Shown here: piece by piece, positions 50,924 to 63,800 of the stretch
Layout: every line of letters begins with the position of its first letter
How positions within the stretch are numbered: the stretch's first letter is position 1
Assembly (NCBI GenBank): GCA_022559985.1
Contig: JAFJTR010000001.1
Coordinates: forward strand, 868,001-932,000
Origin: Parastagonospora avenae f. sp. tritici 18332-5
Taxonomy: Eukaryota; Ascomycota; Dothideomycetes; Pleosporales; Phaeosphaeriaceae
DNA: 64,000 nucleotides
Direction: 5' to 3'
Notes under the pieces: model-generated
Databases searched by the model: none
What the model was told of the DNA's origin: nothing
The model's input: only the letters and a program-made list of their open reading frames with translations
Made by a program: the position numbers and the translations under genes

Positions 50924-51913
50924 ATGGATAAATCTCATAGAATCCTCGTACTGTTCGGCGGCTCAAAGTCAGACCCCCCACGTCCCCGCACATTCCCCAG
51001 CATCCTAACATTCCCATAGAGGCTGGAACACATCAGATTGGACCGCGTCCGACGACCGCGTGCGCGGCGGCGCATCCCAATCATATCTCGACTGCTCGTC
51101 TGCAATTGCGCGGTTCCACGGCAATCTGGACATCAAGACGCTCGGGGGCGCGGGGTTTGCATCTCAGCGCACGACACTGGACGACAAGCCGTGGGACTTG
51201 TCGTCGTACTCGGGCGTGCATCTCGATTTGGGCAAGGCAGATGGGAAGAAGTATACTTTTGTGATCAAGGATGAGATTTTGCCGTTGATGGAGGATGGGA
51301 GGGAGCAGAGTACTATAAGCTGGGAGTGAGTTGACTTCTTTTGGTTCTGACTGTATGGTCTGGTGTGGGGGTAAGTGCTGATGTATTGATTCATAGGTAC
51401 GATTTCACGGAGGCGGGAGCTGAGGGGCTGTACATCCCGTGGAGTTCGCTCAAGCCGACGTATCGTGGCAAAGAGAAGAAAGATGCGGGGAAACTAGACT
51501 TGAAGAATGTGAGGAGGTTTAGTATCATGAGTAGAAGGTACGCTCTCCCTAACAGTATTTTGTTTATGCCATGTTCGGCTGACACAGTACTGTAGCTTCT
51601 TTGGCGGTCAAGAAGGCGACTTCTCGCTCGAAATCAAAGCGGTCAAAGCTGTTCGACAGTCCTCAGATCTTGAGGGCGGCATCCAGAATGTAAGATTGAG
51701 CAACAAGCTTTAAGTACGCGGACAATTGACGCCAGTATGCAGGGCAAGGAAGCTTGGTCTTGGAAAAACTCGAACCTCGTGGGTCTTGGAATTATTCTGT
51801 CTACTACGTGGGTTGTCAGCTTCGTGTTTTGCTGGTGGAAGGGCATTGACACGAGCCATATGACCTTGTCACGATGGTGGCGAGTTACAGGCAGGAAAGG
51901 ATTCGGGGTATGA
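50924..51913 (+). CDS. CIA30-like (NDUFAF1) protein with C-terminal membrane helix, 251 aa
   Basis: There are five exons: 50924-50967, 51020-51325, 51397-51537, 51596-51689 and 51743-51913 (introns 52, 71, 58 and 53 bp; frame holds throughout). Start MDKSHRILVLFGGSK, then the CIA30 domain: WNTSDWTASDDRVRGGASQS, ARFHGNLDIKTLGGAGFASQ, WDLSSYSGVHLDL, YDFTEAGAEGLYIPWSSLKP, FSIMSRSFFGGQEGDFSLEI. CIA30 domains are beta-sandwiches found in complex I assembly factors. The last exon adds a single membrane helix (LVGLGIILSTTWVVSFVFCW) and a basic tail, so the protein is tail-anchored. This shape and the lack of a clear mitochondrial presequence suggest the fungal CIA30-family branch may not be the mitochondrial assembly factor itself. 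The first donor (GTCAGA) is weak but the only one that fits. Confidence 0.85.
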
Positions 51914-52148
51914 TAACGTGTGCTCCGGAGAGATGGCGACGTGCAGTTGGTATGTGACAGGGTGTGTTAAAGCAGTTAATTTGAAAGAATAAAGCTGCCA
52001 GAGCAGAGTCGTCTGTGTCGCGGCCCTACGGTGCACATGCAGAAAATGATGGTGCATCGGTAATGTTCAGGTAGAAATTATCATTACTAATACCCTTGTG
52101 CTTCTGTCAAGCGACGAGTACCTAATACATTATTCGTTAAAGTTCATT

Positions 52149-53342
52149 TCATAGCTCACTTGCTTCCTCCGCATTTCTCCTCCGAGAAACACTCTCTCTC
52201 CTGAATTCCGCGTCTCGCCATCCCAGCTCCGCCGCGCCTCTTGCTGTCAAAGAACCAATATCCTCCTTCTTGACCGTTTGCAGCATCAGCTCAACGTCAA
52301 ACTCGAACTTTTCCCAAGTCGCAGCCTTTACAACTTCCTTAAACTCCTCATCTGCGCCGTGTTCGCCTAGCAGAACGATCCGGTTTGGAGGTATTGGCAT
52401 CGTTGCAAGGACGTTTAGGATCATCTCGTGGATTCGCGCCCAGTACTTTGCCCTCGGGATTTCGTAAACTGGCAGGTCCCACCATCCAAGCGTTGTGTCC
52501 GATCCACAGACATATGTTCGGTGTTCTTGGAACGCATTCTTTAGTGTCATTGCTCCGACACTGAACGAAGAGTTGTCGAAGTTGAAGTAGAGGACTGATT
52601 GGTCCTTCGCTGCAGACTGGCAGTCTGAGCTGGACGACCGACTTTCGCACAGGCCGTGTCCAAGGCCTGCATATGCCGCATTCGCATCTTGGTACATGAT
52701 GGTGCCGGCGTGATCTCCGCGGAGTCGTGTAGATGTGAGGCCAGCAAAGGACAGAGCTTCTCGGACGTCTTCTTCCTGCGAATGTGAGAGTTGTGGAAAA
52801 GCCGGCGCGATGCTTGTAACTGGTGCAAGTGTTTCTGCCTTAATAGCTGAGCGCACTCTGCTAATGAATTCGGACAATATGGCTGCATCGCGACTTGCTG
52901 GAAGACCAAGCATTCGGCGCGAACTGCGTTGCAGAGAGCGCATGGTACAACGATAGCGCCGCGAAACCTCCCTAGGAAGACTCGACTGGAAAGATGGAAC
53001 ATGACTTGACACATTGTTAGCCATGCCCATATTCGCACCACCGAGTGCTTACCAGTCTTTATGCGTGGGACCATTCTGCCCTTGTGTCCACCGCGATAAG
53101 AGATCGATGTAATCCGCATCAGCCGCAACCCTGACCAAATTCCGCATAGTTCCATTTTGATAGCGCGCCGCAGCAACCGCGTAAGAAGTTGTGAAGTGGA
53201 CTCCAATTGCCGGTGCCGACTCCTCTTGCGCACTGTGTTTCACGACCTCCTCCGCGACGTCTCCAAGAATCGGAATCTGTTGCGTCGTCCTAAGCACCCT
53301 CGCGCTAACCAACGGCACGACCAAGAAATAGATGAGTTGCAT
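52149..53342 (-). CDS. Secretory-pathway protein with degenerate Hsp70-like ATPase fold, 381 aa
   Basis: Exons 53342-53053 and 53004-52149 are joined over a 48-bp intron (GTAAGC...TCAAG). A signal peptide is evident (MQLIYFLVVPLVSARVL). At residues about 45-65, AIGVHFTTSYAVAAARYQNG occupies the place of the Hsp70/actin phosphate-1 loop (GIDLGTTYS) but lacks its aspartate and glycine. Later segments also fit the fold: an acidic/Ala-rich stretch IMYQDANAAYAGLGHGLCES, then VLYFNFDNSSFSVGAMTL (phosphate-2 strand, expected DLGGGTFDV) and NRIVLLGEHGADEEFKEVV (adenosine motif, expected LVGGSSRIP). The protein is much shorter than Hsp70, with no substrate-binding domain. It is probably a fungal-specific pseudo-ATPase of the ER or cell surface. 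Function unknown. Confidence 0.65.
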
Positions 53343-54604
53343 TGTGAGGGAGAGGTATTACGATAAACAAGAAAAAGTGGGTGAAAAGAGTGACTTCGGC
53401 CAGGAATGGCTGACCCCCCTCAGCCCTGTGGTCACGACCTCCATCTTATAAAGACTATTGGAAAGAAAGCCCGCTCGTATCCATGGATTGCACGCGGATG
53501 CTACGGTCCAGGAGCATGGTTCCTGGCCGAAACAATACAAGGTCTAACCCCTTTGGTAGGCGCCAGAGGGTAAGACGGCATGCATGGGGTGACAGCTAAA
53601 TGCAGTCAATCAGTCATCCCCAGATGATACAGACAAGATTACATATTCTCTGTCGGGCACTGAACGATTTCGAACCAGGCTAAACTTCGCGACATCAACA
53701 GTCTGCCTGATGGGTTGCTGATCTTCGTGAGGGTTGAGAGCCAAGGAGGTGCAGCCAGGTACGGCACATCCCCCGAATTCACGAGAGCCCGTGCGCGGCT
53801 ATTTTTGGCTGGCCGCATTTGGACGAGGGGATCTCCTTGCGAAAACACCATGAAACCTCTCGTTGCAGCGATGCAATGCCTCAGGTATGTGAAGGCGGAC
53901 AGACTGTATGCATTTTGCAGCTCACCTTAATCTTCTTGACGATATGACCAAGAGGTGCTGCTCGTGGCGCTGCAACACAATCCATGAAAACAACAGCTCG
54001 TGATAGCCTGTCGTGTGTGTGCCCCTGATTAACAGAGGACGTGTTTGTGTACTTTGTACACAACGTTTGATGTCAGACATTTACCGTATTCCTCGCCGGT
54101 GAAGCGACCCCGCTACGTCAGCGCCAAGCGCTCACGGCAGTGATCTATGCCACCTGCACGTCCATGCCTTTCGTCTAGATCTGGTGCAATCTGTTCGATA
54201 TGCAGACCCGAGATCTCATCAATCTGCGTCCGACAGAGGATGTGTTTGTCCAGACGCAGAAGGTTGCCTTGGCTGACAGCAGCCCTACCACTCAGAGTCG
54301 CAATCCCGAAGCTTGGCTGCAGGCACGAAGTGATGAACAAGCATCACGTATAATCGCACTTATTCATGCACGGTGACACCTGGTGTTCTGCGCAGGAAAC
54401 ATGGTCGCGATAGCCGTATGATGTCAAGGAATGGCGTAGGAAGGGTGTCATGCTTTGAAATGCAGGTGCGAATGAGGGGCGTCGGAGCCCTCATAAAGCC
54501 TTGACAGCTCCTAGAGCTAGCATTCCAACGACTTCATCGACGCTCCGGCTAACGCTGTCATATAACGACATCAGGCTGAGTTTAACACAATCATCGAACA
54601 CAAC
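53343..54604. other. 1.3-kb divergent spacer
   Basis: This is the head-to-head region between the Hsp70-like gene and the epoxide hydrolase gene. Short frames only; no gene supported. Confidence 0.5.
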
Positions 54605-55885
54605 ATGGCGTCGCCTGAACCATACACGATTTTCGTGCCTGACTCCTCAATTGAGAAGCTCAAGCGGAAGCTATCGGATGCCGACTATCCAGATGAGCTT
54701 GACACTGCAGATCAGTGGCCTTACGGCTCGCCGCTGTCTGACATTAAGCGACTAGCAAACCATTGGGAAAATAGGTTCGATTGGCGCAAAGTAGAATCGA
54801 AGCTCAACGAGCTGCCCAACTTCCGGAAACCAGTCATCGTCGAGGGCTTCGGGAACATCGACATACACTTTGTCCACAAAAAGAGCTCAAATCCGAATGC
54901 CATACCTCTACTCTTCTGCCACGGCTGGCCGGGCTCATTTATCGAAGTCACCAAACTTCTCCCGCTCCTCGAAGCAGGCGAAAAAGAGGGAAAACCTGCT
55001 TTCCACATAGTAGCGCCCTCACTTCCCAACTTCGGCTTCAGCCAGAAGATCCTCAAGCCTGGCTTTGCCCTCTCGCAGTATGCAGAAACATGTCACCGCC
55101 TAATGCAAGACCTTGGCTACGACAAATACGTGACGCAAGGCGGTGACTGGGGTTTCTACATCACACGCATCATGGGCATTCTGTACCCAGACTACGTTCT
55201 CGCATCGCACATCAACATGGTACGCGCGCTCGCCCCATCGTTTTCTTCTCATCCAGCCATCGCGCTCCAACACGCCATCACACCATACACCGAAGCCGAG
55301 CAGAAAGGCATGCAGCGCAGTGAATGGTTCACCACGCAAGGCCAAGCATACCGCCAACTCCAAGCCACGAAACCACAAACTCTGTCGTACGCATTCGCCG
55401 ATAGTCCTGTCGCTCTGCTCGCGTGGATCTACGAGAAATTGGTCGATTGGACAGATGGATATGAGTGGACCGACGACGAAATTCTCACGTGGATTAGCAT
55501 TTATTGGTTCAGCACCGCGGGGCCGAATGCGCATATTCGCATCTACTATGAAGCGAGTCACAATCCGACCGAAGCGGTGCCGAGCCGCGAGAGGGCAAGC
55601 GAGTGGGTTGGGAAGGTTAAGTTGGGCCTGAGTCATTTCCCTAGGGAGATCACGGTGGTGCCGAGGATTTGGGGCAAGACGCTGGGTAAGTTGATAGATG
55701 ATATCATGGAACAGGGATAGCGCTAATTTGTATGTGTAGGTCCGGTCGTGCATGAGAGTATGAACGATAAGGGAGGGCATTTCGCGGCGTATGAGCGTCC
55801 GGATGTCATTACTGATGACTTGCAGAAGATGTTTGGGAAGAATGGGCCGTGCTTTGAGATTGTAACCGGGAAATCTGGGTACTGA
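54605..55885 (+). CDS. Epoxide hydrolase, alpha/beta-hydrolase fold, 408 aa
   Basis: Exons 54605-55685 and 55740-55885 are joined over a 54-bp intron (GTAAGT...TGTAG). The N-terminal EHN domain (about residues 5-100: [20 protein letters not shown]) is typical of microsomal-type enzymes. The oxyanion-hole motif is HGWPGS (H106), the nucleophile is D181 in QGGDWGFYI and the base is H374 in GGHFAAYE. The lid carries tyrosines that polarise the epoxide. There is no membrane anchor at the N-terminus, so it is probably soluble. It hydrolyses epoxides to diols in detoxification or secondary metabolism; the substrate cannot be told. Family length is about 390-420 aa. Confidence 0.9.
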
Positions 55886-57298
55886 GGTGCTCTCTCGCGT
55901 CGTGAAGGTGCACGAGTCTGCTATTCTTAATGTGAGAGTGGCCAAGACTGAACAGGTTGTCTTTGATGTATACTGTCCTATATACCTCCATGGTACTCAG
56001 ATAATGGGCTCTCTAGGCAGACCCATGTTCCTATGCTTCACTATTCAGCGTTGATGGGTGTTAAACATCTTCGTTTTTGAACTCGGACATTTTATCGTTG
56101 TTTCGATTAATGCTATGGTAGACGCACAACCCAATATGCCCGTTCAAGGGGTTTAAAAGGCATACTTCAGGAGTATCACCACCACCAAGTCATGTTCAGC
56201 TGTATACCACACGTATATTACCAAGAGTTCGCATAATAGATGAAATTCTGGTCCTTAATCCGCAGTAAGCTGACATAGGAACGCCATGAATACTTCCTCG
56301 TCCGATTGCGAAGCCACAAACCAGCGCTTATATAATTTACGCCATCTTCTATCGAGACTACATCATTCTATATCCGTGTATATTTGCTGGCATGACTGAT
56401 CCAAGACCATTCCACTTAATCCCAATCTGACGCAATACATCCAGCAAGACAAACAGTCCTTCGTCGATAGTGAAAGCATTGTATTCGAGCGGTTTGAGAC
56501 AGCTTTAACGGTGTCACGTAAGCCAATTTTTGGATAAGTAAAGTTTACTCGAGAACGAAATCAAGCTACAGAGTAGTAGTCACCATTTCTTTCAACTGAT
56601 ATATGCAGTTCTCATCAAGTGTCTCCCCTACTCCTCTACAACATGCATGTACAAAACTCCAGATTCCGTGCTTCGTTCAGCTCTCGAACTATCACGTCCA
56701 ACCAAAAAAACGACCAATTGGAATTGACCCCTTCGTACTTCTACTCTCTCTCACTTAGGCCCCTGCAGAATCTCCGTCCGCCTTCGCCGAACGAGATGGG
56801 TAAAGAGAGAGCCTAGACATATTAAAATCTCCTACAACACTAGATAAGAGATCTTACAGCACTAGGTATATACAGATATCTTTGTAAACATATTAAGTGC
56901 GCTGCTAAAGACTATAAGATGACTTCGCGCATGTGCAGAGCAGACACGAAATTTTGGCCGGAACTTGGAGCCCTTGAAGACTCACCATCCATCCCAAAGT
57001 CAACCCCAGAGACATTAGTGAAGAAAAATGGTTGTCTGACTCATTACACCCACCCTTCAGCACAACCGCGAAACAACTAGTAAACAATCCTTCCTTCACC
57101 ACGATAGCCAGACAGTACACGTACAGTAAAACCCATCTTCACCGCTCCCACCGCCTCCTCTCCCCTGCCTCAAGTCCAGCCCTAAAACGTCTCGGCCCCA
57201 TATCCCACAATGAAAGCCTCTGTGGCACCTGTCTCCGCAGCCCTGCCCCGAGCCGTTACAGCAAACTAGCGCAAGCGCTTCCCAATACACCTACCGCA
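55886..57298. other. Gene-free, partly AT-rich stretch
   Basis: This is the 3' region of the epoxide hydrolase, then about 0.9 kb (56000-56930) of visibly AT-rich sequence with many TA steps (for example ATATTAAAATCTCC and TATATACAGATATC near 56820-56880). No gene. It may be a degraded repeat. Confidence 0.45.
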
Positions 57299-57610
57299 AT
57301 GAGAATAGCACATGCAGAGATTTTCAAAAGCGTAGAATGTCCACACGTGGGTTGTAACACGGGTCGAGGCGAAGCGGGAGTCAACAAAGGATGTACAAGA
57401 TGTGCGTTTGACGCTTGTGCAGCGTGTGCTGGAAAGTGGTGGTTAGGAAGTGGATCACAGCAGGCCTGGACGGAGGGCGGAATGGGGACTGGGTTTTGGG
57501 ACGTTGGGAGTAGGAAATGCAGCTGGGATTGGCATAGTGTTTTCGATAGAGGTGGTGGTTATGTGGTTACTTTTTGGAGTAGTGATGGAGTAAGAGAAAC
57601 TAGCTATTAA
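57299..57610 (+). CDS. Doubtful Cys-rich ORF, 103 aa
   Basis: The frame is open from 56978, but its first ATG is at 57299. The product has a cysteine cluster (ECPHVGC, GCTRCAFDACAAC), then a Gly/Trp-rich tail (KWWLGSGSQQAW, KCSWDWHSVF). It resembles no family I know. The cysteine pattern could be a zinc site or chance. There is no intron or homology support. Confidence 0.25.
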   Translation: MRIAHAEIFKSVECPHVGCNTGRGEAGVNKGCTRCAFDACAACAGKWWLGSGSQQAWTEGGMGTGFWDVGSRKCSWDWHSVFDRGGGYVVTFWSSDGVRETSY

Positions 57611-60600
57611 TTGCCACAATCGATATTGGACATAGATGGTTGGTGGCCTACCACAAAAGCTCTTGCTATGAGGTCTCGGACGCAAACTTGCTTTTCTCGT
57701 CGGTGCGATGTCGGCCAAGTAAGCATGAACAAGGCTCCAGGATGGAATATAGTCTGTATGGTCGTGGTTTGATATTAGCCGCAGTCGTCAGCCGTTGACA
57801 GTAGATCAAAGGTAAAGCACGCGTGTGCGAGCACGCGGGATCGTGCGGTCAAGACAGGAACAGACCTAGCCAGAACAAGTCTCGAAGGCACGGCAGTTGT
57901 CATGGAAGCTGAAACGTAGACGTGATGTGCTATAGCAGATCTTTTATGATCCGCGCTAGCGTTGGGCGGCGCTGCATGTTCTAATTGCTAGAGACTGTTC
58001 CTGCATGTCATCGGACTCCACAAACGTTGTAGGTATGGTTTCTTTTGGCTTGTGGGCAGTCCATAGCTGTCGTTCGCTTATGGTGACCAGTTGAGTACTT
58101 GCTCCCGTGATCAGGGTTTGTAGTCTCCGGCGCGTATGGTAGCAGGCACCTACTGAAAAGGTAAGAGTGCCCCACAGATGTTGACGCAATCTGACAGCCG
58201 AGGGATGGATTGACTCAGGCATGGAAAATAAAGTTTATGGGAAGTGGAACAAGGCAGGAATTTCGGTGGCTTTTACCGTCTCAAATGTGTTTGCCGCACC
58301 GTTGCCAGTACAAGGTATGCCAGCGGAATCAGAAACTTGATCACTCGAAAACCCCGCATCAATGGGTAGCAAGACGACATGGGCGACAAGAATGGAGAGT
58401 GATCTGGATGTTGTGAAGACCGGTTGGAAGTGGAGCAGATTGCCCGGGTAAAGTGATTGTTTCGTAGATCACCGAGCAATTGAAACATTTGTAGCCGGGG
58501 TCATGTAGCGCTAAGGTCCGTCGCCCATGGCTCGTCTACGATTTTGTAGACTACAGCGCTCTCCTGTCTGAGCTCCAGATGCGTAGCGAAAACGAAACAC
58601 CTGCCAGTGAGTTATCTGGCAATATCACGATCCGTAACTTACTTATCGGCCCTTTAAGCAGTTCATACGAGTAAACTTTGCATCTCACGTTTGTCATCTG
58701 ACAAACACTTTTCTTTGGTCGTGCGGTCCGAGTCAGTCACTAGCTCTTTCACCTGATGGCGGAGCTGATGTCGCAATGAGTGGCGGTGGGAGTACAGATG
58801 ATGTACAGGTGTCCCACCTCGCCTAATGCATGTTCGTCGACGATGACCGTTGTGCTAACCTTTCAAAGACACGGCCAACATCGAACCTGTTACAAGAACA
58901 TGTCCGCAACGAGGTACGTACCCCACTCTCCTGCGTGTTACTCCGGAGATAGCGGAATGCGGTTTCGCAGCCGGGCATCATGAGGACTTCAAGCACCTTG
59001 TATATTGTCGCTCGTGCGCGGTAAGCTCAAATTTCGGAAGCGTTGGAATGGTGGCCATACGGGAGGTTGGCTTGTTGTGCAGACATATCCGCGTGCAGTG
59101 GAGTGGCTGGTGATGTTTCGACCCCGGATCCTTGGACGGGAGCGGAAGTCACGACGCACGTGGCATACAGCCTCGAGCCTCGGCCGGCGACCCACTTTGC
59201 AAGCAATCCAGATTTTTTGAGAAGTCTTCGTGGGCTCAGCTTCCAACAATTTCGGCAGCGTCGAGGTGGAACAAACGGAAGCCCATCGCGTCTGAAGGAT
59301 TAGAGTTTGCGGCTAATGCGGGGCCCGCTGCCAAGATCGCATGGGCCAAAAGGCTGTATTATTACACCGTGTTGCACCGTTCTGAACAGGTGGAGGAACA
59401 AGAACAGGGAGCGAAGTTTGATTTCACCATGAGCGCGATGGGATGATGCAAATGTGATGTAGAGGTGGAGAGATGGAATGCAAGCCAAAATAGACCACTT
59501 GGCTGGTCTTGCTTTGCTGTGATATTGGTGCATGCGGTACTAGTCTCAGCATCGCCAGGCAGGTTGTCCGACTTCCTCGAACATGCGTTTGTGGTTTCTG
59601 TGGGATGGCGCGCTGCAAGTGGCTTTTCTAATGCGAACTCCAGGGTTCATGCAGTGGTCGACCAGGTCATGCTCGGCGGCAAAACGGACGGAACGCGGTT
59701 GCTTCGAGGATGCGCCTGTGGGCGCAGAAAGCTGCAAGCCTCGTCACTGAGGTCGAGAAAACTTGGCTTCCGCTGCAGAAGGAGCGTGATTGACAATGCG
59801 AAACACGCTACGTAGCTGTTTCGGGGGCGAGGCGAGCGCATACGACTCGAAGCACAGCCAACGATTCATGCTCGGCCTGGACGACGCGGGATTGCTCAGC
59901 TGGAGCGGAATGTGACAGGTGTCGAGAATGAAGCTAAGCAGAATGTGCGCTTGACGTCTCGCTGCGAGTTGGATTGACACGCGATGCTTCCAATGGCAAT
60001 GCGATTTGGTGGAGCTTTCAGGCAGCTCCGAAGGTGAGGCTTGCGTGATCGATGTGAAGCATGCACAGGCTCGATGGGGCTTAGCGCGACGCGTGAGGAA
60101 GAAGGAGAGGCGATCCTCGGTGCAAATGGAGACTAAAGAGGTCGTGGGAGATTGCAATGTTAGCTCTGGCTCCTCAATAGGCAGGGGCGCACCGCAACCA
60201 GACAGTGGCTGGTCTATCAGCGCGGCAGAGAACGTGCGTGCGAGAAGCGGTGCAGTGCCCAGCAGTGAAGATGGCTCGGGGCACAGCATAAGCAAGTATC
60301 GAAGCCGAAGCCGACGCCCAAGCCCAAGAGACGTCGCCCTGCTGCAGTCACAGCGGGTATCTCTGCGCGTGCAGTAGCGCGGAGGCATACCTAGGTACAC
60401 GCACTTGGGCGGTAGTGTGTGCATGTGTGCATGTCCAGATGTCATGACCTTGGAGGTCGCGGCGAGAGAGGCCGCCAGGGTCCATAAGCTTTACCACCAT
60501 CGCCCCTGCGACTCCCCAGCCATGCACCCGGTCCGTGCGCCTTCCTCCTGAGAGATATTCCCCACTAAGGGGCCGCCTGGCAATCACTCTGCCTGTCCGC

Positions 60601-60895
60601 CCGCCATTCCCTTCGCCGTGAAATATTTCTGCCATTCTTCATTAACCTTTACATACGCATAATCTGCCCTGCCCCAGGCTTATACTCGCGATCCGCGCGC
60701 ATCACACGCGTCCCAATAATACCCGCTGCCACTGCCACTGCCATTCGTAGCACCACATGCGGCCCGACACCCACCGCCAGCCAATCTCGACCATAGCGCC
60801 AGCGCAACTCTGATTCTGATTCCTGCCACGCAGGTCCGCGATACCATTGCGCACAAAACACCCGCGTAGACGGCCCTGCCGTTGCCATAGTCGAC
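57611..60895. other. 3.3-kb gene-free region
   Basis: Frames of 60-230 codons occur on both strands (longest 59744-60445 minus) without domain or codon support. The right end is the kinesin promoter and 5' UTR. Confidence 0.5.
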
Positions 60896-63800
60896 ATGGC
60901 ATCGCCTCCAGCATCGCCGCCCACGGGAGGCGGCATTCAGCGCCCAATGAGTGTCATGCTCCAACGCACCGGTCGCTCCTCCAGCCGGCTCAGCATGTCC
61001 TCAAAGATGGGCGGGGGCAGTCGCGCTTCCGACGAGGACGGCTCCAAGACCGCAGTGAAGGTGGCCGTCCGCGTGCGACCTCCACTGAAACCTGGCGATC
61101 CGGGCTTCGAGCTCATCCCCCAGCGATTCCGCGCGCCCACATGTCACGTCACATCGCCCTCTAGTCTTGCGGTCGACGGGTCCGGGGGAAGGAAGATGTT
61201 CGTCTTCGATCGCGTGTTTGGCGAGGACATTGATCAAGAAGGCGTCTTCGACTACGTTGTAGACAGCGTGAATTCGTTCGTCCAGGGATACAATGTTTCC
61301 ATTCTGGCATACGGCCAGTCCGGCGCCGGGAAATCGTACACCATGGGCACTACCGGGCCCACTGAGCAGGGAGATAGCCAAATCAAGGGTAAGTCCAGAA
61401 AGCGGCCGCGCCCAGAAGAAACGACTCTAACAATGTACCAGGTATTATCCCCCGTGCTGCAGCTACACTATTCGAGACGCTGGAAGGACCCAGCCTGAAA
61501 GCGTCGGGATCAGGCATACGCGCTCCCTCACGTGCGTCAGGCTTTGGATCCCAAAGCTTTGCCAGCAAGTCGTCCGCCAACAACAACTGGCAGCTGAGAG
61601 CTACCTATGTTGAAGTAAGAATGCATTCCTACATACTGATGCTAGGCAATTGTACTAACTTGGTAGATCTACAACGAGCAATTGCGCGACTTGCTTCTAC
61701 CCGAAAACACGCCCCTCAACGAGCGACCAACAGTAAACATCCGCGAAGACCGCGATGGTAGAATTCTTCTTACCGGACTCACGCAGATGACTGTTACGTC
61801 TGTTGAAGACCTCCTTGGGGCCCTCAACTTTGGATCTGCGATCCGACAGACGGACGCTACTGCTGTCAATGCCAAGTCGTCTCGTTCGCACGCCGTCTTT
61901 AGTTTGAACTTGGTCCAGAAGAAGGCATCCTCTGCACCGACATCTACTCGCGAGAAACGTCGATCAGTGCCCATCGAGATGATGTCCGGATCAACAGAAA
62001 ACTGGATCACAGTCGACAGCAAGCTTCACTTTGTAGATCTCGCGGGAAGCGAGAGGCTCAAAAACACAGGTGCACAGGGCGAGAGAGCGAAGGAAGGTAT
62101 CTCCATCAATGCCGGTCTGGCAAGTCTCGGCAAGGTCATCTCACAGTTGTCGTCGCGCTCTGGCGGCTCCTACGTTTCCTACCGCGACTCGCGTCTCACT
62201 CGTCTCCTGCAAGACTCTCTGGGTGGCAATGCCATCACGTACATGATTGCTTGCGTCAACCCAGCCGAGTTCCATCTGAGCGAAACTTTGAATACTGTTC
62301 AATACGCTCAGCGAGCTCGTGCTATCCAGGTCAAGCCACAGATCCAACAGGTCCACGACGACAGCGACAAACAAGCTGCTATCGATCGCTTGCGCGCTGA
62401 AGTTCAATTTCTGCGAGATCAAATCCGGTTGTCGGAGCGGACCGACCGGAAGAAGACTGGAGCTCATGAGCGAGGCGAACGCGGCGAACGCCAAGAAGAA
62501 CGTGAAATGGAGCTACAAAACCAGCTCCTCGATGTGCAAGAGAACTACAACGCTCTTAGCGCTCGCCATGCTAAGCTGATTACTGAAATCACCAAGGCGC
62601 GTGACAGTGACGATGCCGATACTCCGATGCTCAAGGATGCCATTGGCGACTCTGCTCTTGAGCGACTAAAGCGTTCCAACTCTTTCGCGGAGGCCGTTGA
62701 GTCAGTGGTCCTGGAATACGAAAAGACCATTCAAACACTAGAGTCGTCTCTCTCTAGCACTCGATCCACTCTGTCCTCCCACGAAAGCGACTTGCTCGAG
62801 AAAGAGACCCGTATTGCGATCTTGGAAAGTCAGAACCATCACCTGCAGGCTCGCATCCAAAAGGCCATTGACCGAGACGCTAGCAACGAGGAGTATGTGA
62901 AGTCGCTGGAGCATCAGATCGATAGTTCAGCCAATGGTATTGAGAAGAACGACAGCACCATTTCCGAATTGCGCGACAAACTTCAGAAGGCTCGCGAGAA
63001 CGAATCCAGCTGCGAGGAGTACATCTCAACCCTGGAAGAGCGACTTGCAGAGAACGAACAGGAGGTTGAGATCATGACTCGCGAAATCGAGCGGCTGAAG
63101 CATGTCGTTGAGCGTCAGCGTAGCATCGGCAAATTGGACAACTTACTGTACGAGTTGGACACAATGCGTCATACTGATGCAAAGACAGAAGAGACACTGG
63201 TCAACGGTCATTCAAAGACCAACAGTGATCCCTTTGTCGACAAGCGTCCTCAGTTGGAGCACCGAGCCTCGAGTGGACCGAAACATCATTTCAGCACCAG
63301 TGTGGACGCCATTGCAGAGGAGCCCGATACCGAACGCCCTTCCACAGCCGGTGCAAACAAGGATGGATCCAGAGAACTTGATGGCAGCCCCAACATCAAG
63401 ACCATCTTAGTCAATGGGCGCTCTAATGGGATTCCAGCCGACGGACCTGATAGCCCAAATCAGTCGCGATTCGTACATGACAAGCTTGACTCCGTCACCC
63501 AAGAGCTGTTTGACCTACGCGTCGAACATGAAGGCACACTGCAGGACTACGAGCGACTTGCCAGCAAGTACCAAGAAGCTCTACGTACCCTGGCGGCTCT
63601 CCAAGACAGCGTTGATGAGGCGCGCCACCGCCAACCGGCGTCAGTGTCTTCCTCTAGACGGCCATCTATCGCCAGCAACGAAGGTGAGAATGGTCTCAAG
63701 GTCGAAGATCTTTCTTCGTCGCGTACTTTGTCTGCCGAGCTTTCGATGGCAGAAACAGACAATGCTGAGCTCCCAGACGACGAAACTGAAAGCGGCCATG

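Noticed and set aside
59744..60445. 233-codon minus-strand frame
   Set aside because: Opposite-strand frame 60006-60377 is also open; no domain, and it sits in kinesin promoter-side sequence.
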